A DNA stretch of 47,501 bases from Candidatus Poribacteria bacterium (lineage in GTDB: Bacteria > Poribacteria > WGA-4E > WGA-3G), in contig VXPE01000101.1 in the NCBI GenBank assembly GCA_009839745.1, forward strand, positions 1 through 47,501, given 5' to 3'. Under the pieces are notes generated by a model, which worked only from the letters and a program-made list of their open reading frames with translations, was not told the origin of the DNA and ran no database searches. The position numbers and the translations under genes are program-made. Below are positions 39,124 through 47,398 of the stretch, in pieces; the first letter of the stretch is position 1, and each line of letters opens with the position of its first letter.

Positions 39124-39146
39124 CGCAAGTCGCGTGTGGACTTGCG
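39124..39146. repeat. Perfect 8-bp stem-loop in the gap after the ABC ATPase gene
   Basis: CGCAAGTC (39124-39131) pairs with GACTTGCG (39139-39146) around a 7-base loop. Beside it CAATGTATTACATTG (39151-39165) is a palindrome. Both lie downstream of the ATPase stop on the minus strand; no T-run follows. Otherwise 38955-39237 shows no gene. Confidence 0.5.
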
Positions 39147-39237
39147 GGACAATGTATTACATTGCAAAAACACGCAGGCGGATATACGCAAAGGAACATT
39201 ATTTATCCAACCCGCTTCACCGAACCGCAAGGAACAA

Positions 39238-40365
39238 TTAAAAAATAGCGTTGCCACTATTTTTATCGAAAAAATGCAGCCGGTCTGGAACAAATGCGAC
39301 GTAGAGGTGCTGTCCGATTTCCGCTTCAAAGTTCGGTGATGTGCATGCTTTAAGAATCGTGTGCGCGCCGGATGTCCCCGTTCCGAGCGTCAATTCGACG
39401 ATTGTCTCGGCACCGAGGGGTTCACTGCTATAGACCTCCGCCTGAAACGCATTGGGGATTGGTTGATGACTCACAATAACGTCTTCAGCGTGCGCGCCGA
39501 AGATCAGGGCTCGGTCTCGGGCGTTGTCGTTTACAACTTTAGCGATTTTGGGGTCCTGAATTGCGACTGAATTACCGCCGTCAAGATGGCTCGCTAACGT
39601 CATAAGGAGGTCGCCATTCGTGGTGGAGATGTCGCACGGGATGCAATTCATGCTCGGATTGCCGATGAAACCGGCGACAAATAGGTTGGTAGGGTGATTA
39701 TAGATGTCAGCGGGTGTTCCCAATTGCTGGATTCTACCGGCTTCAAGGACAGCGATCCTGTCTGCCATTGACATCGCTTCGATCTGGTCATGTGTCACGT
39801 AGAAGGTGGTTGTGCCGAGTTCACGTTGCCGCCACCGGATTTCGGCGCGCATTTCGGTCCGCAGTTTCGCATCGAGATTGGAGATCGGTTCGTCCATAAG
39901 GAAGACTTGGGGACGCCGCACCATTGCGCGTCCGAGTCCAACGCGTTGTGTCTCACCGCCGCTCAACTGGTTGGGTGTCCGCAGGAGCAGATGCTCGATA
40001 TGCAGCATCTGGGCAATATCTCTGACGCGCCGGTCAATCTCTTCTTCGGAGAGTTTTCTCGGATGCAAGGGGAACGCCATGTTCTCGTAAACGCTGAGGT
40101 GTGGATAGAGGATATGCGATTGGAAGACGAAGGCGACATCGCGTTCCGCGGGGGTTTTCTCGTTGACGCTCACGTCGTCGAGATAGATCGTCCCTTCTTC
40201 GGGGGTGTCCAAGCCAGCGATACACCGAAGCGTGGTCGTTTTTCCTGCCCCCGTCTGACCGAGGAGCACAAAGAATTCCTCGTCTCGGATATCGAGGTTG
40301 ATATCGTCAAGTGCGATGAGATCGCCAAACCGTTTTGTAATGTTTTCGAGTCGGACTGTGGCCAT
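39238..40365 (-). CDS. MalK/UgpC-type ABC importer ATPase
   Basis: The 375-residue ATPase has Walker A LLGQTGAGKTTTL, Q-loop FVFQSHILYPHLSV, signature LSGGETQRVGLGRAM, Walker B VFLMDEPISNLD and switch His in YVTHDQIEAMSMADR, followed by a C-terminal TOBE-like regulatory region of about 140 residues. This is the sugar/glycerol-3-phosphate importer subfamily, whose ATPases often serve several permeases. No permease or binding protein is adjacent. The signature has Glu after GG where Gln is more usual, a tolerated variation. No ribosome site is visible before the ATG; the message would have a short untranslated leader. Confidence 0.88.
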   Translation of the reverse strand: MATVRLENITKRFGDLIALDDINLDIRDEEFFVLLGQTGAGKTTTLRCIAGLDTPEEGTIYLDDVSVNEKTPAERDVAFVFQSHILYPHLSVYENMAFPLHPRKLSEEEIDRRVRDIAQMLHIEHLLLRTPNQLSGGETQRVGLGRAMVRRPQVFLMDEPISNLDAKLRTEMRAEIRWRQRELGTTTFYVTHDQIEAMSMADRIAVLEAGRIQQLGTPADIYNHPTNLFVAGFIGNPSMNCIPCDISTTNGDLLMTLASHLDGGNSVAIQDPKIAKVVNDNARDRALIFGAHAEDVIVSHQPIPNAFQAEVYSSEPLGAETIVELTLGTGTSGAHTILKACTSPNFEAEIGQHLYVAFVPDRLHFFDKNSGNAIF

Positions 40366-40402
40366 GGGTAAGTCTACGATTCTGTGTTGTGGATATTGCT
40401 AT

Positions 40403-40432
40403 AGTATAGCACAAATTGCGTTTAGCGGTCAA
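40403..40432 (-). promoter_or_regulatory. Sigma-70-type promoter of the ABC ATPase gene
   Basis: On the minus strand TTGACC (40432-40427), 18 bases, TATACT (40408-40403), about 37 bases before the ATG. The -10 lies in the palindrome GCTATAGTATAGC, a possible operator. Confidence 0.6.
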
Positions 40433-40613
40433 CAAGAATTCTTTGAACGGATGTATAAATATTTTATAATGGATCCGAAAAATAAATGGACATTTTTGTA
40501 GCGTAGGAAACCGTTAGCGTGCGTCCTCCCTTCAAGGCGTAAAAAGTAGGCAGCTATATGCCACATCCGAGGGTTTGCCCCCTATAATGGTGATAATAGC
40601 CGATTTTGTGAAG

Positions 40614-40629
40614 TGGCATTGTTCTTGCA
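40614..40629 (+). promoter_or_regulatory. Possible sigma-54 promoter
   Basis: TGGCAT, five bases, TTGCA matches the -24/-12 consensus TGGCAC-N5-TTGCA except for one base. It points towards the small gene at 40813. The 447-base gap 40366-40812 otherwise holds the ATPase promoter and a hairpin. Confidence 0.35.
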
Positions 40630-40635
40630 GGTTAA

Positions 40636-40661
40636 ATAAAAAAGAACCTTACAACAAGGTC
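40636..40661 (-). terminator. Possible rho-independent terminator (minus strand)
   Basis: ACCTT/AAGGT (40646-40660) with an ACAAC loop is followed on the minus strand by TCTTTTTTATTT. It could end transcription coming from the yvcK-like gene. Confidence 0.45.
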
Positions 40662-40812
40662 CTATAGATACCGTATTCACAGGAACAGAAGATCAGACAA
40701 ATTTACTAAAAAAGTGTAACTTTTTTTGGCTAACTTCCGTTTAACGTTGTGTTGGACTATATATTCAATTTTTAGCGAATCTATACAAACTCTTTTAGAA
40801 AGGGGTAAAGCA

Positions 40813-41013
40813 ATGAAATCCACTAATGTCCGTAAGAACCATCCATCCTTATATGAAACCGCTGTGTGTCTCGCGATTGCGAAAGCACGTCAAGATGAAT
40901 TACGCTGGGAACTTTTTATTGATAATTTGTCCCAGATTTGCGATACATTCGCCTATCAGATTGCTGCGAAAGGCACTGCCCCTTCTAAGCAATCCAATCA
41001 ATCACGGCACTAA
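40813..41013 (+). CDS. Small hypothetical protein, 66 aa
   Basis: The frame starts with ATG after AGAAAGGGGTAAAGCA. It encodes a mostly helical soluble peptide (YETAVCLAIAKARQDELRWE, LFIDNLSQICDTFAYQIAAK). I recognise no family. It converges with the yvcK-like gene (34 bases between stops). A sigma-54-like site lies about 180 bases upstream. Confidence 0.5.
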   Translation: MKSTNVRKNHPSLYETAVCLAIAKARQDELRWELFIDNLSQICDTFAYQIAAKGTAPSKQSNQSRH

Positions 41014-41047
41014 CCAGTTTCTGTCCAGTAACCGGAACCCTCCTTAC

Positions 41048-42292
41048 TCAAACCGACTCTTGGAGTTTTGGATGGTTGCCAAAGATCTTCACAAGAGAGC
41101 GGACTAATTTTTCGGGATCGTGGCGGATAACATTCATCTGAACACCGCCTAACCATGTGCCGAATTCAGTGACAACCATATCCCGGATGAGGTCTGCCTC
41201 AATCACCTGGATCCCCTGTGCTTCAAGGTTCTCCTGCTCACGATTATAAGAGACTTGCACCTTTGAGGCGTCTGCGACTTGCATTGTCTCCACAGACAAA
41301 GACGAAATATCTTTCGCCAAGTTCAGCACGTCCATGAGGTGCTGCGTATCTTCATAGAGCATTGAAAGTCCTTCCTCAGAAAGTGAACGAATCCGGGTCA
41401 ACTGCGAAACTAGTTCCTTCCGAACATACTCTTGCATGATTTCTGTTGGCGCGGGTTGGTTATTCACCACGACGTAATTGAGCGGAATTTTGGCGTGATC
41501 CAAAATAGCATTAACGTGATCCGTGACCGCATAACCATCGGTTTCACCCGGCTGTGTCATAACGTTACAGACATAGATCTTCATGGCGTCTGAACGCTGA
41601 ATCGTTTCCACGATGCCTTTGATAACCAGGTTCGGCATAATGCTGGTATAAAGGCTTCCGGGACCGATGATGATGACATCGGCGTTAATCAGGGCATCTA
41701 CAGCCCCTTCATGGGCTTGACACTCATAGATTGCATCGGGGGAATGATGTGTTTTTCCGTTCTCGCGGGGTTCAAAAAAGACACGCTTGATCGGCTCACG
41801 ATTTTCTCGGATAGGAATCGTGGATTCGCCGCGAACGATCTCTCCATCAGTGAGTTCGGCACACAAAACGGTATAATCCAACGTCACAGGGATAATCTGT
41901 CCACGCACTGAGAGTAATCTGGATGCTGCCTGAATCGCTTTCGGGAAGTTTCCTTCAAACTTTTCCGTCAGTGCTGTTAATAATAGATTGCCGACCGTAT
42001 GTCCACCGAGTTCCCCATTGCTTGAAAAACGATATTCAAAAAGTCCTGCGAGTTCATCAGCATCGGACAATGTGAACAGGAGCCTCCGGATATCGCCCGG
42101 TGGGAGCATGTCAAACTCTTCAACGAGCCGCCCTGAACTTCCACCATCATCAGAAACGGTAACAATTGCCGCCAGACTATCCAAATCAATGAGGTGGTCT
42201 CTACCCTTCTCCAAATCAGCGTAGTGCTTAATACCACTCAGCAACGCGGATAAACCACTCCCGCCTCCGATGCAGGCAAGTTTCAAAGCCAT
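41048..42292 (-). CDS. yvcK: YvcK-family (CofD-like) gluconeogenesis / cell-shape factor
   Basis: The 414-residue protein begins LACIGGGSGLSALLSGIKHY, the nucleotide-sugar-binding GGGSGL of YvcK/CofD, then AIVTVSDDGGSSGRL, PPGDIRRLL, HTVGNLLLTAL and IIGPGSLYTSIMPNL, all hallmark blocks. In Firmicutes and Actinobacteria this protein binds UDP-GlcNAc and tunes peptidoglycan precursor synthesis and growth on gluconeogenic carbon. A C-terminal extension of about 90 residues goes beyond the core fold. GGAGGAATT precedes the ATG. The gene lies downstream of a GlmM-like mutase, a fitting neighbour since GlmM makes GlcN-1-P for UDP-GlcNAc. Confidence 0.9.
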   Translation of the reverse strand: MALKLACIGGGSGLSALLSGIKHYADLEKGRDHLIDLDSLAAIVTVSDDGGSSGRLVEEFDMLPPGDIRRLLFTLSDADELAGLFEYRFSSNGELGGHTVGNLLLTALTEKFEGNFPKAIQAASRLLSVRGQIIPVTLDYTVLCAELTDGEIVRGESTIPIRENREPIKRVFFEPRENGKTHHSPDAIYECQAHEGAVDALINADVIIIGPGSLYTSIMPNLVIKGIVETIQRSDAMKIYVCNVMTQPGETDGYAVTDHVNAILDHAKIPLNYVVVNNQPAPTEIMQEYVRKELVSQLTRIRSLSEEGLSMLYEDTQHLMDVLNLAKDISSLSVETMQVADASKVQVSYNREQENLEAQGIQVIEADLIRDMVVTEFGTWLGGVQMNVIRHDPEKLVRSLVKIFGNHPKLQESV

Positions 42293-42327
42293 AATTCCTC
42301 CAAATTTCTTTAACTATTAAATCTGAG

Positions 42328-42350
42328 CGGGGTTTCCGTTGTCAACCCCG
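42328..42350 (-). terminator. Hairpin, possible terminator after the GlmM-like gene
   Basis: CGGGGTT and AACCCCG form a 7-bp stem with a 9-base loop. Only a weak T-run follows on the minus strand, so read-through into yvcK is possible. Confidence 0.4.
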
Positions 42351-42474
42351 ATCTAAAATTAATAAAGCACTTTTTTGAGGGTGTGAAAGGTAAACTCGAC
42401 CTAAAACTGCCGTGTAATAACCTGAATAGTCAGAAAAAAGGCGTTCCTACCCTATATAATAGATAACGGAATTA

Positions 42475-43872
42475 CTACGAAATTTGTTTCATTAACACCT
42501 TGAGTGTTTCCATCGTCTCGTCACACAACTGCTCCGCCACAGTGAAAGTCGGTGCCTCACTAAAAACCCGAATGACAGGCTCTGTGCCGGATGGACGGAT
42601 GTTGACCCATCGGTCCTTCCAAACCCGTTTGACCCCGTCCGTTAGTTCCAGTTGCGGTTCCGCGCCAGCGTCACACGCTTCTTTGTAAACCTCCAAAGCG
42701 AGGTCCACAAGACGTTCCGCAAGCTCCTGCGACGGGATTTCCAATTTCTTTCGGCACATCTGATAGTGGGGCATGTTCTCTACAAGCTGCGTTACTGACA
42801 CACCAGATTCAGCGAGATACTGCGCAATCGCTGCAATAGAAGTGATACCGTCCGTGGTGTAATGGATATTAGGATAGATAACACCGCCAGTGCCTTCACC
42901 GCCGATAGCTGCCTTCACGGCGTGCATCTTCTCAACGACCCAACCGACACCGACTTTCGTTCGGTGGAGCGCAACACCGTGCTTCGCTACAATATCATCC
43001 AACATCCGACTCGTTGATACCGTTGCAACAACATCGCCTTTCGTCTTACGCAGCATAAAATCAGCGATAAACGCAAGCGTCCATTCACCACTCAATGGGA
43101 CACCGCGCTCTGTCACAACGACAAGCCGGTCGGCGTCCCCGTCGTGGGCAAAACCAATATCCGCACCAGAAGCGACCACTGTTTTACAAAGTTCATCTAA
43201 CACTTCAGGTGTGGGTTCGGCAGGACGGCGAAAATGTCCATCGGCGACACAGTTCAGCGCAACAACCCGACACCCCAATCTCCGCAAGAGGGGGGGACTT
43301 ATGACACTGCCGGCACCGTTGCCAGCATCTATGACGACCTTCAACGCAGCCTTTCGGATTAAATCGGGTGCCAACCAAGCGGAAGACAGAATTTGATCGA
43401 GGTGATAACCGACTGCATCTTCACACGTTTCAAGCGTTCCTTGTTCGTTCCAAGGAGTAAGTGCGAAATCCTCTTTTGCGTAGATTCGCATCAATTCGTC
43501 CCGCTCCGTCTGTGTCAGAAGATGTCCCAAATTAGAGGCAAATTCAATGCCGTTCCACGCAACAGGATTATGGCTGGCTGTAATGGTAATACTCCCTTGG
43601 GCACCGAGTGCTTTCGCCATTAGGAGTATCGTCGGTGTTGGACAAAGCCCTACATCTATGACGTGGCATCCTGTGGCGAAAAGCCCAGCAAGGACGGCAT
43701 GCCGAACTGTAGGACTGGAAGTTCGGGAATCTCTGCCAATAATCACCGTTCTCCCCCCAACAAAGGTGCCAAACGCCATCGCAAATTGCGTAATGATTCG
43801 GACATCGAGCGAAACGCCGACCTCACCCCGAACGCCTGAAACACTCACAATCGGTTTTTCTGCCTTACCCAT
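42475..43872 (-). CDS. glmM: Phosphoglucosamine mutase-like phosphohexomutase
   Basis: This 465-residue enzyme starts at the ATG at 43872 (GAGAGGATTGT upstream). It has SVSGVRGEVG, the active-serine loop ITITASHNPVAWNGIEF, the metal loop AHDGDADRLVVV, the sugar loop GGEGTGGVIYP and the phosphate loop NIRPSGTEPVIRVF. The GEGTGG sugar loop and overall length fit the GlmM/archaeal phosphosugar mutase group better than the PMM/PGM at 34031-35500. The predicted reaction is GlcN-6-P to GlcN-1-P for UDP-GlcNAc synthesis. The symbol is by similarity; specificity for glucosamine is likely but not certain. Confidence 0.8.
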   Translation of the reverse strand: MGKAEKPIVSVSGVRGEVGVSLDVRIITQFAMAFGTFVGGRTVIIGRDSRTSSPTVRHAVLAGLFATGCHVIDVGLCPTPTILLMAKALGAQGSITITASHNPVAWNGIEFASNLGHLLTQTERDELMRIYAKEDFALTPWNEQGTLETCEDAVGYHLDQILSSAWLAPDLIRKAALKVVIDAGNGAGSVISPPLLRRLGCRVVALNCVADGHFRRPAEPTPEVLDELCKTVVASGADIGFAHDGDADRLVVVTERGVPLSGEWTLAFIADFMLRKTKGDVVATVSTSRMLDDIVAKHGVALHRTKVGVGWVVEKMHAVKAAIGGEGTGGVIYPNIHYTTDGITSIAAIAQYLAESGVSVTQLVENMPHYQMCRKKLEIPSQELAERLVDLALEVYKEACDAGAEPQLELTDGVKRVWKDRWVNIRPSGTEPVIRVFSEAPTFTVAEQLCDETMETLKVLMKQIS

Positions 43873-43891
43873 ACAATCCTCTCTGTAGCCT

Positions 43892-44668
43892 TTATACAGC
43901 ATATCTACGGGAGCTGGTTATCTGCCATGCTCCCAAAAAACAGCACCCGCCAATCACTATCTGCCAGACTCCCACAAGATACCACGACTTCGGATAGTAG
44001 AATACATAAGAAGGAACAGGCGTGCGTTCATAGAGAAGCGGATTTCTAAAGATGTCAAACCCCTCAAAGATACAGCACACAACAATCAGGGGGTTCAGGT
44101 GTAAGACTGGTGGAATGAAAGGTTGAAGATCGTCCACATACCGTTGTAAGGGGTTGAGCAGAAACGCGCCACCCATCAAAACACACCATAACAGGGTGGC
44201 AAACTCCGTGCTGAAGAGGGCATCTCGGAAAACCTGCGTTCCCCAAACCCCGACCGCCGCTGCCGACAAACTATAAATCCCCAGTATTCCGAACATCTGT
44301 AACGCCTTGGCGACGGGAATACGCGTAACGAACAGAGCCGCCCCTGTCGATAAAACTACCCAGCATAACATCGGTATCTGACTTATCAGCAGCAGTCTTA
44401 ACAACCGGTGTCCAGACGAGATAGAGGCGAGGGCATATTGTGCGTCAAAGCCGGTATTTAGGAAGTCGCAACGCACAGCACGGGCAGCAAGATAGGGTGC
44501 TACCAAAAGCACAACAAACACCTGCGCCATAAAAAAACACTCTATCGGTAAACCGAGTTTCGCCTGCATCAACACCCTATAGATAAGATAGAGCAAAAAG
44601 CTCGCAATGACAAACCATGTGATAAGTGTTCGCAGGAGGTGGTTTCGATCGATCAGAGTCGCATCCAT
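43892..44668 (-). CDS. Polytopic membrane protein, ABC-2-type permease-like
   Basis: The 258-residue protein has about six hydrophobic segments (LITWFVIASFLLYLIYRVLM, FMAQVFVVLLVAPYLAARAV, LLLISQIPMLCWVVLSTGAA, MFGILGIYSLSAAAVGVWG, FATLLWCVLMGGAFLLNPLQ, and a last one near YLVGVWQIVIGGCCFLGAW). The layout and the C-terminal soluble loop fit ABC-2-type exporter permeases. No ATPase is adjacent, so a partner is unknown. It starts eight bases after the TPR gene stop and is probably cotranscribed with it. Confidence 0.55.
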   Translation of the reverse strand: MDATLIDRNHLLRTLITWFVIASFLLYLIYRVLMQAKLGLPIECFFMAQVFVVLLVAPYLAARAVRCDFLNTGFDAQYALASISSGHRLLRLLLISQIPMLCWVVLSTGAALFVTRIPVAKALQMFGILGIYSLSAAAVGVWGTQVFRDALFSTEFATLLWCVLMGGAFLLNPLQRYVDDLQPFIPPVLHLNPLIVVCCIFEGFDIFRNPLLYERTPVPSYVFYYPKSWYLVGVWQIVIGGCCFLGAWQITSSRRYAV

Positions 44669-44676
44669 ACGCCAAT

Positions 44677-45330
44677 TTACTCACTTTGGGTCCGAGCCCG
44701 AAGTCGTAATACCGCCTCAGCGATAGAGACGAGGTTCGGGTTAATAACCAAAGCTTGCTTATACGCCGCAAGTGCCTCGTCCATCTTGCCGAGTCTGACA
44801 TAAACGTGTCCCATGCCAGCAAACGCACCGAAGTGATTCGGATTCAGGGAAATCGTCCGTTTGCAATCACGAATTGCCTTGCTCCATTCCTCAAGCATGA
44901 AATACGCGATTGCGCGTTGGTTATACCCTTCGGCGAAACTCGGATCCGTCTCAATTACAGCGGTGAAGCATTCAACGGCTTGCTGATACGCTTCGTTTTT
45001 GAGTAAGTCTTTACCGTTCTCAAGCATCACGTCAACCGCATCATCCCCGGAATGCGACCAAATTTCCCACAATGCGTATTCGGCATTGAAGCGGGTCCCA
45101 CGGTCTCTATTTTTCAGAGCATCTACCAACGCAGGAATTGCTTTTGAACTCCCAACCAACCGAAGTGCGAATCCCGCAGCGCGCCCGAGTAAGGGTTCTT
45201 TGCTGTGAAGATAGGCAGCCAAATCGGCTTCTGAATAGTTAGAAATTAGAAGTCGTTTGAGCGTCTCCTCGTCTGCTGAATTCTTGAATATCAGTTTCGC
45301 CAATTCGGAAGATCCGTTGCGCATCTGCAT
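44677..45330 (-). CDS. HEAT-like / TPR repeat scaffold protein
   Basis: This 217-residue soluble protein has a HEAT-like first half (LGRAAGFALRLVGSSKAIPA, LVDALKNRDRGTRFNAEYAL) and two to three TPR motifs in the second (AYQQAVECFTAVIETDPSFA, EWSKAIRDCKRTISLNPNHF, KMDEALAAYKQALVINPNLV). It should act as a protein-interaction scaffold; the partner is unknown. There is no signal peptide. It is driven by the strong promoter at 45366-45394 and lies upstream of a membrane permease gene. Confidence 0.8.
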   Translation of the reverse strand: MQMRNGSSELAKLIFKNSADEETLKRLLISNYSEADLAAYLHSKEPLLGRAAGFALRLVGSSKAIPALVDALKNRDRGTRFNAEYALWEIWSHSGDDAVDVMLENGKDLLKNEAYQQAVECFTAVIETDPSFAEGYNQRAIAYFMLEEWSKAIRDCKRTISLNPNHFGAFAGMGHVYVRLGKMDEALAAYKQALVINPNLVSIAEAVLRLRARTQSE

Positions 45331-45365
45331 AATTCAGCTCTCCGTGTGGTCCTAATTTTAAACAA

Positions 45366-45394
45366 ATTATATCAGATTCCCGTTGGAATGACAA
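45366..45394 (-). promoter_or_regulatory. Sigma-70-type promoter of the HEAT/TPR gene
   Basis: On the minus strand TTGTCA, 17 bases, perfect TATAAT, about 36 bases before the start codon. ATTCCCGTTGGAAT in the spacer is a partial palindrome. Confidence 0.7.
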
Positions 45395-45422
45395 CCTTAA
45401 ATCCCAGTCCACGCAAAAAATC

Positions 45423-45451
45423 TTGCGATTCAAACAGATACCTGCTATAAT
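45423..45451 (+). promoter_or_regulatory. Extended -10 promoter of the phosphodiesterase gene
   Basis: TTGCGA, 17 bases, then TATAAT with TG one base before the -10. It fires divergently from the HEAT/TPR promoter, about 60 bases before the GTG at 45514. Confidence 0.7.
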
Positions 45452-45513
45452 TATTGGGTCAGACAGGTAGGTAATCCAACAAGTATGCCAAATAGTGGAG
45501 CAAGACACAGAAC

Positions 45514-46623
45514 GTGAAACGGCGAAAAATCCTCATCCTTTGTATCGACGCGGGTAGCCACGAGTATCTCGCAGCGAGCGACCTTCCTAACATCCGCCAG
45601 TTGGCAAAAAACGGATTTTATGTCCGTGCCAACGCCGTTATCCCTTCGGTCACGAACGTAAACAACGTCAGCATCGCAACCGGCTCCTTCCCGGAAACGC
45701 ACGGTATCACAACGAATTACCATGTAGACAGGGCAACCGGCAAAGGGGAATTCATTGAGGATAACCGCTTCCTCCTCGCACCGACCCTCTTTGAGATCGC
45801 AAAAACCTGTAAATTCGCAGACAAAACGGCACTCTTCGTAACAAAGAAAAAATTACTACGCATGCTCGAAGCAGGCACGGATATAGCCGTCGCCGCTGAA
45901 TCACCGCCCTCTGAATACATCCAAAAAGTCGGTCAGGTTGAACCGATCTACTCAGCGGAAATCAATTGGTGGTTGCTCCGTGCTGTGCATGCGGTCTTGC
46001 GGACAGACGCCCCAGAACTCGTCTATTGTTCAACAACGGATTGGGTGCAACACAAATACGCCCCCGATGACGATCTGTCGCAACAGCATCTTGCGGAATT
46101 GGATCGGATTATCGGGAATATCATTGATGATGAACCGGAACGCGAGATCTATATCACAGCCGATCACGGGATGTTGGCAAAAACGACTGCCATTGATCCG
46201 GGGCGCGTCCTCAGTGAACACGGTATCCCTGCGAGTTCTATCCCCATTATTAAGGATCGTTACGTCGCGCATCACGGCAATTTAGGCGGTGCCGCTTATG
46301 TGTTCCTCAAGGATCGCGCCGATACAGGGCAAGCGATCCAAACCCTTCTGAATACGTCCGGTATTGAAGAGGTCTATTCCGCAGAAGATGCGGCACGCAC
46401 ATTTCGGCTCCATCGTGAACGGATCGGAGATCTTTTCGTATTAGCAGACGAAACGACTGTTTTCGGTGAGTTGGAAACGGCAGTGGAACCGACCGCAGTG
46501 CGTTCACACGGGTCTCGGCACGAAAGTTACGTGCCAATCATTGGCTATAACAGCCCGTGGTCGGTAACAGATTTTGAATACAATGTCGATGTCGGAAAAC
46601 TCTTTTTAGAGAGTTTGCGTTAG
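45514..46623 (+). CDS. Alkaline phosphatase-superfamily hydrolase, phosphonoacetate hydrolase-like
   Basis: The 369-residue enzyme has the metal-site residues of type I phosphodiesterases: Asp in LILCIDAGSHEYL, nucleophile Thr in IPSVTNVNNVSIATG, Asp and His in YCSTTDWVQHKYAP, Asp-His in ITADHGMLAKT, and the late His in RSHGSRHESYVPIIGYN. The TTDWVQHKYAP block and the terminal HGSRHE resemble phosphonoacetate hydrolase (PhnA), which splits a C-P bond and needs two zinc ions. It could also act on other phosphodiesters. No phosphonate genes are nearby. The start is GTG with only a distant GGAG, so it is somewhat uncertain. No signal peptide. Confidence 0.8.
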   Translation: MKRRKILILCIDAGSHEYLAASDLPNIRQLAKNGFYVRANAVIPSVTNVNNVSIATGSFPETHGITTNYHVDRATGKGEFIEDNRFLLAPTLFEIAKTCKFADKTALFVTKKKLLRMLEAGTDIAVAAESPPSEYIQKVGQVEPIYSAEINWWLLRAVHAVLRTDAPELVYCSTTDWVQHKYAPDDDLSQQHLAELDRIIGNIIDDEPEREIYITADHGMLAKTTAIDPGRVLSEHGIPASSIPIIKDRYVAHHGNLGGAAYVFLKDRADTGQAIQTLLNTSGIEEVYSAEDAARTFRLHRERIGDLFVLADETTVFGELETAVEPTAVRSHGSRHESYVPIIGYNSPWSVTDFEYNVDVGKLFLESLR

Positions 46624-46636
46624 CGGAGGTTCTGAC

Positions 46637-47398
46637 GTGCAAGTCAAACGTGTATCTATTACAGTCTTTTCGGTTCTGTTCAGTCTTTTGCTTCCCAGTT
46701 TAGTCTATGCCCAACGGAATCAACCCGAAGTTGTGTCCATACCCGATGCGAATTTGGCGACGGCAGTGCGGGAAATAATTGGCGATTCCATTACGACGCA
46801 CACACTACTGGATCTTACAGGTCTTAGGGTTGAAGAGCGCGGGATAGAAAATCTCACCGGTCTGGAACACGCCCGCAACCTCAGGAGACTGCACCTTCAA
46901 AGGAATGCGATATCAGATATTTCTCCGTTAGCAGGCTTGACGCAATTGACTGAGTTATTACTTTCGGTGAATAATATCTCGGACGTATCGCCCCTCGTTG
47001 AACTCAAAAAACCGCCTGCGGTGTATATGAACCAGAATCCCCTGAGTTACGATTCCATCAACACGCATATTCCTGTCATACAGGCGAAAGGAATTGAGAT
47101 AGGATTTGATGAGCGCGTCCCGAGGTACCTGGTTACAATATCAGACCCCACGGAACAAGGCGCGGTCAACTCGCCGTTCCCACTCCGTTTTGTCGTGGAA
47201 GTGCAGGACCAGCGAAGGAAGCCGTTCTCAGGTGTGCCGGTGACGTTTGGCATCACTGTGGGGGATGGCACACTTACTGCGGCAGATCGCAGAACGGATG
47301 CTACGGGTAAGGCGACAGCACGTTTGAAATTGGGACGCACCGTAGGCACGACCGTTGTCCGCGTGACCGCCGCACATATTCAGCACCCTGATTTATAA
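46637..47398 (+). CDS. Secreted leucine-rich-repeat / Ig-like (Big_1) protein
   Basis: This 253-residue protein has a signal peptide (VFSVLFSLLLPSLVYAQ, cut after YAQ or YA). About four leucine-rich repeats follow (LTGLEHARNLRRLHLQRNAI, ISPLAGLTQLTELLLSVNNI, VSPLVELKKPPAVYMNQNPL), then a Big_1-like domain with FVVEVQDQRRKPFSGVPVTF and GTLTAADRRTDATGKATARL. The stop falls right after that first Ig-like domain, while relatives usually continue, so the protein may be shortened. It is coupled to the phosphodiesterase (GCGGAGGTTCTGAC before GTG, 13 bases after the stop). It lacks the WGxLK tail. Nothing was recognised from 47399 to the window end. Confidence 0.75.
   Translation: MQVKRVSITVFSVLFSLLLPSLVYAQRNQPEVVSIPDANLATAVREIIGDSITTHTLLDLTGLRVEERGIENLTGLEHARNLRRLHLQRNAISDISPLAGLTQLTELLLSVNNISDVSPLVELKKPPAVYMNQNPLSYDSINTHIPVIQAKGIEIGFDERVPRYLVTISDPTEQGAVNSPFPLRFVVEVQDQRRKPFSGVPVTFGITVGDGTLTAADRRTDATGKATARLKLGRTVGTTVVRVTAAHIQHPDL

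Noticed and set aside
39790-40371. 193-codon plus-strand frame over the ABC ATPase
   Set aside because: Antisense to a full set of ATPase motifs; no family resemblance.
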